From: Ligustrum vulgare
Taxonomy: Eukaryota; Streptophyta; Magnoliopsida; Lamiales; Oleaceae
Assembly: GCA_963555705.1 (NCBI GenBank)
Contig: OY743171.1
Location: forward strand, 14,321,352-14,385,351
Direction: 5' to 3'
DNA: 64,000 nucleotides
A program made the position numbers and the translations under genes. Positions within the stretch are counted from its first letter, which is position 1. The number at the start of each line of letters is the position of its first letter. Below are positions 47,479 to 59,574 of the stretch, one piece after another. The notes beneath the pieces were generated by a model. It ran no database searches and had not been told where the DNA came from. It saw only the letters and a list, made by a program, of their open reading frames with translations.

Positions 47479-50400
47479 CTAGTTGTAGCATCCACCCCTC
47501 GTTCTCCGGTGCTTGTATACATGCCCCCCGGCTCCCTGTAGTGATCTACCGTACTTAAACAATTGAGTGACCAAGATCAATCTTGTCTCAGGCACCGAAA
47601 ATCGCATTGGCACTTCTCTAAGCTTTTCATTGATCAAGTACTCTGCATATTTAATCACAAATATACAACAATCATACCTATAATATTAAAACTGTGTTAA
47701 GAGAGTCTTATATATGTAACTCAAATTCTTTAAGTACAGTTAAACAAAACTACAGGCGCACACAAACTCGTTCTACTTCATCGCAATCAAAGTTTGAAAA
47801 TCTTCTTCCTAACCAAGTGTGTAGTGAGATATTGGGTGCATCAATCACATTTAAATGGTCAATTAAAGCAAAAAAAAAGTAAGTTCTTACCCTTCTCTTG
47901 CTGCGGAATGTTGTCCACTACATTGATAGCCAACGGGTCAACTTGCATCTGTCCAACCCCATTATTCGATGCTATTTTCCATTGTAGATCATGAGGTGGG
48001 GAATAATTTCAACAAACGGTCTTACATTGCTCAATACAATTTGATCCTTAATTTTGCGCCTCATGGAGTTGTATACATTTAGAGATCTCTGACGGATGTC
48101 GAATTCTGCTAGTAACCAATGTCTATGGTCGGCCATCATGACAGAGATCAACACAAAATCAACATCTGACCATGGTGTTTTGCAAGACATTCAATGACCG
48201 ATTGTGTAGTCAATGAACGTTGTGTGATAAGTAATGACGGAGTTCTTCTTCTTCCATGCAGGGTATATACCTCTCACCTTAGCCGGAAAATAAAGGTCGG
48301 TAGTAGTGGCTTTGTAAGTTAAGTCCTTTATCATCTTCCTCAAATGGTAAAAGTACACGTTGATATGCTGCAAGATAGGCTTCACCATGTGAGCGTTTAT
48401 ACAATTTAGTGATGCTTTAATGGTTAAAAAATCAATCTATATCGTGTCATCAAGGTTGTTGTCAGGCATGAACTGTTAAAACCACCAGAATTTGTCGTCG
48501 GATTCCATGAACCCTAAGTCCAATGGTGGAGTAATCTTCCTGTTGATGAACTTTTCACCATGTATATCAATAAAATGTTATAAACATGGATGCAAATCAG
48601 TACTAATAATAAAAGATGACAACACATTTGAAATGGGATGTTGAAAGGTATTAGAGATTACACATTGTTGCTCTTGAAACCAATATAAAATCATTCAAGA
48701 AACTGATCTATTTCCTCATCAGCAAGCCTTTCGAGTCCAACAGTGAAAGCTGAATAGTTGTCATGTAGCTCTACTGGACGTTCAATTGGAGTGGTCGAGT
48801 TGTATATGAAGGATGACTGATTGTAACGCGGAACCTTCACCTTCCTTTTCAAAGGAACTTCTGGTGTGTTGGAGTCTTCTATGACTTCACCTTCATCATC
48901 AGTCACCTGGGTACGTATGTTAACTGGGTACGTATGCAAACAATATACACGTTATATTGTAATAAAAACATTATAATTGTGAAGTGAAAAGTAACTTCAA
49001 ATTACCTCGTGATCTTCGGGTTATGGTCAAGGACATGGATGTCTTTCGCTAACAATTCTACCTCGGCATCATTCTTTTGGGCATCCTGTGTATATATGAA
49101 AAAAGTAAAAAATTACACTTGCAACATAATCTGTAATGTGTGACAGATTTCCTTGTCAGCCTTATCATCATGCTGCCCATATGTCAATAAGTCTTTCTTT
49201 GTCTCCTGCTCAACAATATTCGTATCATCCATCTACATTTAGAAAAACACACAACACACACCAGATCGAGGGTTATTAGTGTTGAAATGCATGTTTAGAA
49301 TTTGACTATTTCGAAAATTACTATATGTATTTCATTGAGGGAGAGGGTAAAAATACCTCATGTTCTCCAACTTTAATGTTAAATGAACGGTGTACATCTT
49401 CTATGTGCATCTGTTGGGTAAAGATATTCAATACAAACAATGCACAATAATAAATCAACAACAGTGACAAGAATACAATAAAATAAGTTTATTACATACA
49501 TGTCCAATGGATTTTGAAATTTTTTGGACGCTAGTCTATCCTGTTCTGCTAGAACTGTCAAAACTTATTCTGGAAAAAAAAAAAAAAAATCGTCATCTAG
49601 ATCATTTTCGCTCGCTTGTTGATCAAAATAAAGGCCAAGACTAAAGGTAGGAATGTCATCCTCACCATCCAGCATTGGGGTACATGTCCTATCCCGATTA
49701 CCTTTGATTAGCACACTGGTATCAGCTGGCCTATTCGTGGCATGCATTTCATTCATTTGCCTTACCTTTTCATATATAAATTGTATGTTAGTTGACTAAA
49801 AATTGAAATACTAATATAATAGTGCACTATCCTTACCTCCTTTGGTGGGACTGCACACACGTTGCACAACTCGTACATTTAATGTTGTTTATGCTATTAA
49901 GAAGTTCTGTCATCATGGATGCGAATTCTTGTCTCATTGATGAAATTTCCAATTTTAGTTCATCCTATGCAATAGACAATGTCCCCTACTCCGAAACAAT
50001 ATTATCCAGCTATAATGTTTGTCGAACCTCAATCTCATTCATTTTGGACTTGAGTTCGGTCAAACAATTTCGTAACTCTACATTTGATTCTATGAAATCC
50101 TGAAAGCATATCCATGTAGCAATTAGTTAGAAAGTATCTTAATTTGAAATTAGATCATCATCTAAGAAAATAAAATTGCTTATGATGTAAGATACATGCA
50201 TTAATACATGTTCTTCATTGGTCTTACGTATGTTAGACAAGCCATGGGCATTTTCTTTTTCTTTAGAGCTTGATGGATAACTCATGGTATTTCTTTGTTT
50301 TCAAAAATATGGTTGTGGGCAGAAGGGAAAACATCATGGCAATAGTCATGTGCCAACTCCTCATCCGTAGGCTCCATAATCATCACTTCCATATAATGTA

Positions 50401-52069
50401 ATATACATATTAGAATTACATGTGCTAGTTTTTTTATGATATGTTAACAAAAAGTCATAAAGATAAATATGTCTTTACCTCGCATACATCAAATGTATCC
50501 ATGGACAAGTTTCCTAAGTTCACATGCACAGACGCAGACCAGTTCGGGATACAAGGGAATTTGGTTTCTTTCTTCTCGCACAATTTGTCACGTAACCATG
50601 GCACTGTCTCCTATATCTATGTCCGAAATGCCAACATGAACCCGTTCATCCTATACTGGGGTGATAACTTCTTTCCCTGGGTCACCTTTTCTAGTCTTGA
50701 AGACATCACGGTCTTCATTGACTTCAAGGTATATATATACAGTTCCAACCCCCATGGATATAATTCCCCATTACCTGAGTCAACCATGTGCATCAAATCA
50801 TCATCAATGTTTTTGTGAGATTGGCTTGTAAATAAGAATGATGATACTAGAAACAAAACCCCAAGAGCAACAATGTCATCATCAGGAACTCCTTCCTCCA
50901 AAGTTAAGAACTTATGCTTCACATCCTCCCTGGAAATTCTATCCATGTTTGGAAAATACTAAGCCCTCAATCTACACGGTCCAACTTGGAATATAGATTT
51001 ATCAGTGATGCTATAACACCTCAAGCCTGTTATTAGACAAAACTCCTCCAACCCGAATTTGACGCGACTATTCCCAATATCAAACCACATTTCATTTTGG
51101 TTCAGTTGTCTTAGCTCCCTCAACAAAACTTTGTGAAAGAGTTGGGGTTGAAGGAGTATTCTGTTCATATCAATCGGTGTTCCAAAGTATGTGCACCTAA
51201 AAATGTCTTTTTTGAATGAACTCAGCTTGGCATTTAAATTGAAGATGACGTCATCTGTTGTGTCCATCACTATGCTAGTTTGGAACCAGTAATCGTGTGG
51301 GAGGATAAAATCCCAATCCTGTAATGTGTTGTAATATTTATCCATTACAAAGACATTATTCACTGTTCACGCATATTACACAAATTCTCATATAATAAAA
51401 CCAGTAATCACCTATTAAGCAGAAACTTTTTAATTTTGTGTGATATGTAATGTGGTGTAATATTTATCCACAAAGTCAAGTCTTCATGAAGAAATCAAAA
51501 CCACAATAAATCTGACACAATTTGACGATTTAAAACCAATTTATTAGCAAGCAAAAATTGTCAGAAATTAACATTATGCAAGGATATTCCAAAGTGTGAA
51601 TTACCACATGAACCAAATATACATAGAAACAATACAAATCCCTTTAGGAAAATACCTATGAAACTTCACGTGCCATCATTACTCAAACAACTACATATCT
51701 AATGGGGATGGGGAATACAAACATTGACATTCGATTAATTTACAAATGAAATATACATAACTATTAAGCAGCAATTTTTTCCATACATTACTTGAGTTGT
51801 AATGAGGTGTAATTTGTTCATGGAATCACATGCAATCTATCCTCAACAGTGAAAAGATGAAAAAATAAAATTTCAGAAGAACTTACCCTCGGAATAATGA
51901 GAGGAAGTGACTTGGTCCTCTTCCTGCTGGACGAACCCTTCCTTGTCTGGCCGTGGTTCGACTTAGCGACACTAGCGACTTTGGACGGTGACCCAACTGT
52001 AGCAGCCTCATAATGTTGTCCAACATGGTCTTTCGAATTCAACGGAGATGTGAGGATGCTCACCATCAT
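47479..52069 (-). pseudogene. ULP1-like cysteine-protease gene with DUF1985 domain, MULE passenger
   Basis: Exons seen on the minus strand: 51887-52069 (ATG start, Lys/Arg-rich, GSSSRKRTKS); from 51318, a DUF1985-type domain (DWDFILPHDYW, GLEEFCLITGLRC) that continues past a TAG at 50959-50961 to at least 50617; a variable acidic middle (48691-49756); a protease block ending 47891; and the last exon 47479-47677. The protease block shows TPWSDVDFVL, the catalytic His in HWLL, and Cys in YDCCIFVIKYAEYL. The usual catalytic Asp (YDS) is Asn here (VYNSM). A TGA at 48191-48193 and a one-base frameshift near 47975 add damage. Such proteins resemble SUMO proteases; this copy is inactive. Confidence 0.82.
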
Positions 52070-52430
52070 CGATTTCACAATTTCTTCGAAGGTATGTTGT
52101 GAGATTTCAAATGCTAAGTGGCGGGTTGGAGTGGAGGACCCGAATTCGAGATCTTTGATAACCTAATTTCATGGGTATTTTAGATTTGGGCGTGATTTTC
52201 GCAAATTGATAGAATATATTTGCTTGGATTAAGAAATGATATGAGATAAACATGGAAATAGGGAGAGTGTGGTTTCAAAGAGAGATAACCCGATTATTTT
52301 GCTTGAGAGAGAGAGAGAGAGAGAACAAAAGTGAAAATCTCGTATAAATCTAAATAGTATATATTTCTCGTATTTTTTTAAAGTGTAATGAAGTATCTAG
52401 TGTAGGGCCTAATTTTCTCATACATAAATA

Positions 52431-52718
52431 AGGGGTTTAAAAATATAAATTTTAAAAATAACATGTATAATTTCAAAAATCAGGTTGTAATTAGAATTAA
52501 TTAATTAAATTAAATATTTTAAAATATTTTATTAATTATATATATTAAGGTCACAGCATTATATAATTTCATGTCGCAAAGCAAAAAAGAAATTTAGGTC
52601 ACAAATTGATTTCAAGATCACAAATTATTTAGAATCGCATGTTACTGCCTGGTCACAATTTATTTAAGATCTCAAGTCACAACCATCATTATTTTTTGTT
52701 ACAACCACTATTTTTTAA
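52431..52718. other. AT-rich flank with GGTCACA motifs
   Basis: Outside the MULE end. GGTCACA/AGATCACAA-like motifs repeat loosely, similar in wording to the repeats at 53600-54110. No gene. Confidence 0.4.
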
Positions 52719-52866
52719 GCCTTCGTTTGGTTTTATAAACCACACAATTTTTCAAACAATTTTTTAACCACACATATTTTCTCTCTCCACTTTTCAACCA
52801 CACACCTTATATCAAAATCATAAATAAACTAGTTTATAAATTACTATAGTATTATCAAACAAAGGC
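52719..52866. mobile_element. Tourist-like MITE (148 bp)
   Basis: Ends GCCTTCGTTTGGT and the complement of GCCTTTGTTTGAT are flanked by TAA (52716-52718 and 52867-52869). Near the ends, TTTATAAACCACA and TTTATAAATTA are complementary in part. It contains the TTTTTAACCACACAT family motif. Confidence 0.75.
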
Positions 52867-52914
52867 TAAGTAATTCAGTCAAGATTTATGTTAAGGTCAC
52901 GATTGAAAAAATTA

Positions 52915-53100
52915 TAGAGAGAGGATGTAGAGAGAGATTAGAGGAGAATAGAGAGGGACAGCCAACGATCCGTGTGAATTAATTTCTAGTTCATTATCGA
53001 CAATCGTTACATTGTCACTAGAGAGAGGATGTAGAGAGATATTAGAGGAGAATAGAGAGGGACAGCCAACGATCCGTGTGAATTAATTTCTAGTTCATTA
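52915..53100. repeat. 82-bp direct repeat with 22-bp spacer
   Basis: 52915-52996 and 53019-53100 differ at a single base near the centre (GAGAGAGATTAG versus GAGAGATATTAG). The 22-bp spacer is TCGACAATCGTTACATTGTC plus AC. Confidence 0.92.
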
Positions 53101-53594
53101 GGTTTTTGTTTGTTATTTGGGGTGGGATTGGGTTGGGTAGGGTGGTGTTGTAGAGAATTATTTTATAATTATTAATAATAGTAATAAAATCCTAATTGCA
53201 ACCTGGCTTTTGTATAGATAACACTTACACTTGATTTTTGAAATTGGATGTTTAAAAACCTGGGAGGGTGTAACTTCCTCAATAAAGTATGGGAAAATAC
53301 ACAAATCATATGATTATAGTACCACATTTCAAAAGTAAAGAAAATAATTTAAAACTTCATACATCAGGTGCTAATTAATTATATAATTAATATATTATAA
53401 AAATTCACCCAACCCAACCCGTTAAAAATTTCATACAGGGCCTCATCATCACCATGACCTTTGACACATCGCCACCACAATCAACACCCATCACTACCAC
53501 ATCATCATCACCATATTTTTTATATATATAATTTAAAAGTTGTGAAGATTAATTAATAAAAAAATAAACCTGTAACTTAGTATTTTCGCTGACT
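53101..53594. other. AT-rich spacer
   Basis: No coding signal. Short CATCAC/ACCACC motifs lie near 53440-53510. Confidence 0.4.
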
Positions 53595-54110
53595 AGTTCT
53601 TTTGAATCTGTAATCTTTTGAGATTGATATGTGACCACCAATGATTTGCAACATATGAATTGTGACATTTGAACTTAAATTTGTTACTCGATATATAAGA
53701 AGTTTGTTTGACGTATAAAGTGTGACATGTGACCAAGCTGAAGAAGTCACTTGTGAATTGAACATTTTTTAAGTGTGACATGTGACTTAATGCATCAAAT
53801 ATGACTTGTAACTTAAACATTTGAAGTGTGACCTGTTACCAAATGCATCAAGTGTAAGATGTGGCCTAATGCATCAAATGTGACCTGAACAACTGAAGTG
53901 TGACATGTGACATAATGCATCGAGCAGGTTGTTCACTGAATTCTCTAATCAGTGTTTAGATGAACTGTGACATGTGACCTAAGTAATGTCACATATGATA
54001 TATAAAGTGTGACCTACGACTTTAACATGTGACCTATACTTTATAACACGTGACTTGAATTTTAACATATGAAGAGTAACTTTAACGTGTGACCTATAAC
54101 TCATCACAAC
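53595..54110. repeat. Degenerate GTGACATGTGAC tandem repeats
   Basis: Units such as AAGTGTGACATGTGACCTAA and TAATGCATCAA recur with variable spacing for about 500 bp. The core GTGACATGTGAC contains the palindrome CATG flanked by GTGA. Apparent reading frames here are repeat artefacts. Confidence 0.7.
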
Positions 54111-54371
54111 CACCAACATTCAAAACCTCCATTTCCACCACATTACAACCACAACCATCGCAAAATTAAAAAAAACCCCAGACCCACTGCTGCCACCACG
54201 TCAAATTCACAAAGAATAAAGAATAGAAACAACCACCACAACTAGATTGCCTCTATTCTTGTGTGATGTGGGTGTGAAATCTCAAAAATTCCATCAATTT
54301 TGGCCTTTTTGAGGAAATATCACCATTAGATTGAGTGCCAACACCACCTCCTTGCGACACAACTGTGATGA

Positions 54372-54373
<2 letters not shown>

Positions 54374-54445
<72 letters not shown>
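54374..54445. repeat. (TC)36 microsatellite
   Basis: 72 bases of uninterrupted TC dinucleotide. Apparent Arg-Glu frames on the opposite strand are artefacts of this run. Confidence 0.97.
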
Positions 54446-54449
<4 letters not shown>

Positions 54450-55616
54450 CCACCGATCAACAGCATTGGCCTCAGTGCACAGATAGGGAGCATCACCGTT
54501 AGACACACAAAATGCACCACATGCCGCCGTTGACCCGACAAGAAAAAGAAGCTTCAATCAACGGCCCGATGGTGCTCCTTTTCTTGATTGGAGCTCTATC
54601 ATCTTCAGACAGTATTAATGGTAGAGGGGAAGGGGGCTAGGTTATAGATCACATCTTAATTTAGTGATTGGAGATTTTTATGAAGCTCCAATCAACGACC
54701 CGATGGTGCTCTTTTTATGTGATAGAGGCCTTCCAAATTCGAGAATCGTTGAGAGAGAAATGGAAATGGGACGATATGGAGATTGGGGGAGAAAGATATT
54801 ATTAACTAATATTTTAACAATGAATTAGCACTTGATTATTGTATTAAAAACTTAAAAACTTATTTTTTGAATTTTTAATTTTTAAATTAGGGTGGGTTGT
54901 AATTACCTCAAAAAACAAGGAAAAATTACAAGGGCACCTACATTTCAAAGATACAATTCAGAATTTTGGCGTGGCACAATTTTTTTTTCTAATTTTTAGA
55001 TGGTAAATAGCAATTAATTACTACATAATTAATTAATTTAATCCCAAAACTTGAAAACTATTTGTGCAGAAATCGTATACTCTCTCTGCATTCTCCCTCA
55101 AAATGAAATTTCTCCTACCACTTATCTCTACCATCTCCACCAAGATTCGTCGCTAATCAATGCCGCACCCGTTAATAGAGTGTTTTGAGGAATTCACATG
55201 TATTATAACTAGGTTTTCTATTTACCTTTTTCCTCAAATTCTGTCAAAACCCACCGATGATGTTGCAGTTTCCAGGGGGCTCAAATCTCTCTTCAGCTGC
55301 TGTGAGTGCCGCCCTCTTAGCCGCTACGTCATCTACAAGGATGATGTCACTCTCTTCAGCGGTGTTATGTCGCCTCAGCCTCCATTCTGTTTCTATTCAA
55401 ATTTTTGTATTTTTTTTGTGGTTGTTGTGGTGAGGTGGTGCAGACGGTTTTTGGGTGGTGTGGTTGTGGGTGAAGTGGTTGTTCGATGGAGGTGGTTTTG
55501 GTGGCGATGGTCGAAGATGGTGGTGGTGATGGCTAGAGATATGAAGTGCTGACTTTTTGGGTGGTGGTCGTGGTGCGGTGGTTATTTGATGGTGGTGGTG
55601 AGCTCATGGTGGTGGT
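54446..55616. other. Unresolved region ending in GGT-rich sequence
   Basis: CAATCAACG-CCCGATGGTGCTC appears twice (near 54555 and 54690) in a loose duplication. An open stretch at 55160-55552 (plus) starts MPHPLIECFEEF and turns into Val/Arg/Trp-rich product of a GGTGGT repeat; no domain is recognised and I do not call it a gene. The GGT-rich tract is the landing site of the solo LTR that follows. Confidence 0.4.
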
Positions 55617-57088
55617 TGATAAGTGTGTTTTACACACTTATTTTGATCTTAAATTGATATTTTAATAAAAAATTGAGCGAATTTTTATTTATAAATTATG
55701 TTTATCTTGTACAATTAGGTACAATCTCAACTAGAAAGAAAATGGACAAGATTGAAGAGCAATTGAGCTAAAAGAAGAGCAAATTTGATATCCATGTACC
55801 TAATTGAAAGAATCAAAAGTATGGTGACTCAATTGCAACATCCTAGAAAGATGGAGGACTGGAAGTGCAAATATTTCAGGGGTACTTTTGTAATGAAAGT
55901 CAAAATGTGGGGACTAAATTGAAGAAGTCTGGAAGACGAAGGACCTGACTGCAAAACAAGTCCTAGACTTTAACCACGCGGTTATAAAAACAGCGCAATC
56001 GCACAGCAAATGGACAGAGTCCATTTTTGTAGCCTGTGAGGCCTCGCCCAAGCCATTTCGGCCCAGATCCGATATTTAATTTATATTTCTATTATTTTCT
56101 TTTCCTCTTAGGTGTGTTTTGAAGACCTTTTTAGGTCAAATTTTGGGGAGTATATATACTCTTACTTCCAAACATACTCAATCTACATACAAAAACCCTA
56201 GCCTCTCTTTCCTTTTCTTCTTCTTTCTTTCCTTTTCTTTTCTTTGTTTAGTTTGTAATTTAGTTTGTAGTTTAGTCTTGTTTTCAAGTTGTTAGTCTCC
56301 ATTGAAGTTAGGAAGCAAGAAGATAGATGTGAAAATTCAAAGCAAAGTTCAAGGAATTTTGGAGCAAAAATTAAGGGAAGTTTATTTAATCATCTTATAT
56401 TTTCAATCTTTAATTTTTATACTTTGTGATGTATTTCTATAAACCTTATCTTTTGTGCAATATTAATACAATGGGCTAGTTGTTTTATGTTGGGATGATT
56501 GATGTAGCTTAACTTAATTTAAGTAATTTTAATGTTTATTTATTAATTTTGAGCTTATTTCATGTGTGTTTGTTATTGAGATTATTCCATTTGTTTGATT
56601 GATCACCAAATATATGTTTTGTGAAGTGTATGATAATCGAGAAATATTGTGTATTTTAGACCAAATAACAAATGTCTTAGGTATTAATTTAGGAGATAGA
56701 GATATACTTCTATTACTAGGTGATCCATTGAGCTATTTTCACACATAGTTAAAGCAATAAATTGTGTTTTAATCGACATAGAGATATTATAGGTTAAATC
56801 AATTGATTATGATTAATTTCACTCGAGATAGGTAATTAGCTAAATTTGGAAAACGAGTCTAACATTGTAAATGAATAATTTATTAATTTGCACGTGTTGT
56901 GAAATTACTTAATTTAATTTAAAGTTAATTTCTTTAATTTAAAATTTATAAAAATCCAACTTTTTATTGTGTATTTTATTTGTTAATAGAGTATACATTC
57001 CTCATGGAATCGACAATCTGGACTCAAAAAATCAACTTTATTACTTCTACGCGACCTGTACATTTGCGGTACACATTTTTAGCGAACA
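55617..57088 (+). mobile_element. Solo LTR related to the array element (1472 bp), TSD GTGGT
   Basis: It starts TGATAAGTGTG and ends TTAGCGAACA, aligns along its length with the array LTRs (for example the ATGGGCTAGTTGTTTTATGTTG block near 56471), and is clearly diverged. GTGGT flanks both sides (55612-55616 and 57089-57093). It retains the CACACTTATT start seen only in LTR1 of the array. The GC-rich palindromes are decayed (CCACGCGGTTAT and GCGCAATCGC near 55975-56005). Confidence 0.9.
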
Positions 57089-58028
57089 GTGGTTGTGATT
57101 GTTGGTGGTGGGAGTGAGTGGTTATGTGATGGAGGTGGTGAGGTCACGATGGTGGTTTCCAACTCATGGTTATGGTGGTGGTGGGGTTGTTGGTGGTGGT
57201 AGTGAGGCGGGATGGAGTGGGGGTGGTGGTAGTTGGGAAATGCAATGGATGGTGGATGGTGGTTCAGTGTTGCGTATAAAAAGTTATTTGAAAAATATAT
57301 TGTTTATAAACAAGTTACCCAACATAGACATATAGGTTGTTTTGTGTGGGAACTTCTCAAGGAATTTTGAGTTTTTGGAAGAATATGTGGTTGAAAATGA
57401 TCAAGAAGTGTGATAAGTGATGGGTCCCATAAAAATATGTAGTTAAAAATGAATTTGTGAAAAAAAAATATATATATAGACCAAACGAGCCCTTAATGTA
57501 CCAACTAACCATAGTTGAGATAAGTCTTGTCTTAGGTTTTATCTTGTGTTTGATACAACTAAAAATTTTGATTAAAATCTAAATTAAAATAATTAATTAT
57601 AATTATATGATATTTTTAGGATTCAAAACTTTTAGCTTTGTTTTGTTAAATGTTTTGTGTTTAAAAATGTATTTTTTATATTTTTGATTAAAACGTGTGA
57701 TTAAAAAGTGAAGAAAGAAAATGTGTGATTAAAAAGTGATTTGAAAAATTGTTTAAAAATATATTTTAAAATAATTTTTCCAAAAAAAGGCTAAGGCTCT
57801 GTTTGTTAAAAGTTGTGTTGAAAAATATGTTTTTTTTTAGGTAAAATATGTGGTTGAAAAGTGAAGAGAGAAAACAAGTGTAGTTAAAAAGTGGTTTAGA
57901 GAATTGTATAATTCAAAATATGCTTAAAAACACATTTGCCTAAATTACATTTTATTTTTATTTTTATTAAAATTTATTAAAAATCTGATATTAACGATAA
58001 GACTGAATATCATTTGGTTAAATTAAAA
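57089..58028. other. GGT-rich remainder, then MITE-derived sequence
   Basis: 57089-57260 continues the GGTGGT tract interrupted by the solo LTR. About 57340-57495 and 57793-57950 hold MITE-like blocks with ATGTGGTTGAAAA(G/T) motifs and CTCTGTTTGTTAAAAG or ACCAAACGAGCCC ends. No gene. Confidence 0.5.
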
Positions 58029-59010
58029 GGTAAATAGTGCAAAACGCCTCTCTCGTTTCAAATTTGACATTTACGCCCTCATTTCAACTTTTTCTTGCGA
58101 AGGTCATCTTTTCTGTTTTATTCCGTCAAGTTTTTCCGCCAAATATGCATAATTCGTGCAAAACGTTCTATCATTTGCCTTCATTACATAAATAATCCAT
58201 ATCGTTTCAATATTAGTATTAGGCCCTCAATGACCTTTCTTTGCGCTAAAGGTCCTTACATTTCATTTTTTCATTAAAAATTTTAAAATAAATAATTTAT
58301 CATTCTAATCAAATAAAACAAATAGTATAGAAAGGAGGATGAGGAGGAGGATAAGAAATAATTATAGCAAAATCCTAATTTTTTTTAAATAGTACAAATG
58401 AGTCTCATTTAACATAATTTAAAAAGTAATTACGACAAAAAATATTTCATCTTTCCCAATATATAATCAAGTTTTGTATAGTAATATCTTTTAGTTTTAA
58501 GTTAAGGATTTAACTATTTTTAACAATTCTTGTTTCTAACAACTTTTTGCTAATTTTATACACATATAATCCAAACACATCATACTATTCTAATTCAACT
58601 CTAGTCAAGAATAGAAGATATTTTTTGGGAAAGTTAATTTGTTTTTACTAAATACCCTTTAAATTAACTTTAAGTGTGATTCTTTTGCACTATTTAAAAA
58701 ATTTAAAACTTTGACTTTTATTATTATTATTACTCCTCATTCTCCTTTCTTTCCTATTTATTTTATTTTATTTTATTAAAATGATAAATTATCTATTTTA
58801 CAATGTTTTAATGAAAAAATAAAATGTAAAGACCTTTAGCATAAAGAAAGGTCATTAATGGTCCAAAATCCAAATGTTAATATTGAAACGATAGAGACTA
58901 TTTGTACAATGAAAGTAAATGATAAGGACATTTTACACAAATTATACATATTTAAAATGAGAGCGTAAATGTCAAATTTAAAACGATAGGGATGCTTCGC
59001 GCTATTTACC
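58029..59010. mobile_element. Near-palindromic foldback element (about 980 bp)
   Basis: The left end GGTAAATAGTGC and the right end complementary to GGTAAATAGCGC begin two arms that stay recognisably complementary almost to the centre (about 58520). Matches include AAATTTGACATTTACG, CTTTC(T)TT-GC-AAAGGTC and TAATTTATCATT. Arms are imperfect, roughly 480 bp each. No duplication could be fixed at the ends. It is a MULE-type or foldback MITE by structure. Confidence 0.75.
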
Positions 59011-59574
59011 AACTCTATTCGGTTCTTCTTGCTGATTATAAATTGATTTTTTTTTTTTTTTTCGTTTTTTAAGGTAAGATGCATGATTGAAAAGTGGAAA
59101 GAGAGAAGAGTTATGGTTAAAAAATAATTTATGAAATTGTGTAGATTATAAATTGGTTTATAAACCTAAATCTCCATTACCGAACTGACGCTAAATTTAA
59201 GTGTACTCATTTTGCTTTTATAATAAAACTTGCTTGGATGTACAACAAACTATATATTTAAAAGAAGCGTGCTGACCACAATGGTATTGCATTTTTACTA
59301 GTAATAATAAAGACCATTTTGCAAGATACCAAGTACTAACTGAAAATCTTGAAACATTCTGATAGATATTCGGTATGACAATCATAATCTCATCTCAGGC
59401 ACAGTTCAAAACTTTCACTGGAAATACAAGCACTGCTATAGAGAAATTGATGACATATAAACCCAGATGTGTATGCTCTTTAGAACTTAAATCAAATAAC
59501 CAGATGCTTAAGAACTAAAACCACCACCACTGCATATGTCATATCCATTCTCGCTGAACTCAGCAAGAGTGTTG
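59011..59574. other. 3' flank of the membrane-protein gene with MITE scrap
   Basis: 59030-59200 has a T run and a GATTGAAAAGTGG/TTTATAAAC MITE-like block ending ACCGAACTGACGC. The remainder up to 59574 is the expected 3' UTR region of the minus-strand gene. Confidence 0.45.

Larger units (their letters stand above)
27265..52430 (+). mobile_element. Large decayed Mutator-like element with ULP-type passenger (Kaonashi-like)
   Basis: A MULE transposase (plus) and a ULP1/DUF1985 gene (minus) lie tail to tail, as in the Kaonashi group of plant MULEs. The left end near 27268 (AAAATTACG, then AAAAATACTGGAA and ATACTATTCG) resembles the reverse complement of the right end near 52415 (AAAATTAGG, then AAAAATACGAGAA and ATACTATT). 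Without the 15.66-kb retrotransposon array the element would be about 9.5 kb. TGTAATGT-type repeats fill 27720-28220 and 46580-47260. Both genes carry several stops and frameshifts. The ends are approximate. Confidence 0.65.

Noticed and set aside
50441..50818. 125-codon plus-strand frame
   Set aside because: It lies antisense to the DUF1985 exon of the ULP-like pseudogene and has no features of its own.
54253..54541. Frames of repeating Arg-Glu residues
   Set aside because: They are produced solely by the (TC)36 microsatellite.
55160..55552. 130-codon plus-strand frame as a gene
   Set aside because: Its second half is translated GGT repeat and its first half has no recognised domain or splice support.
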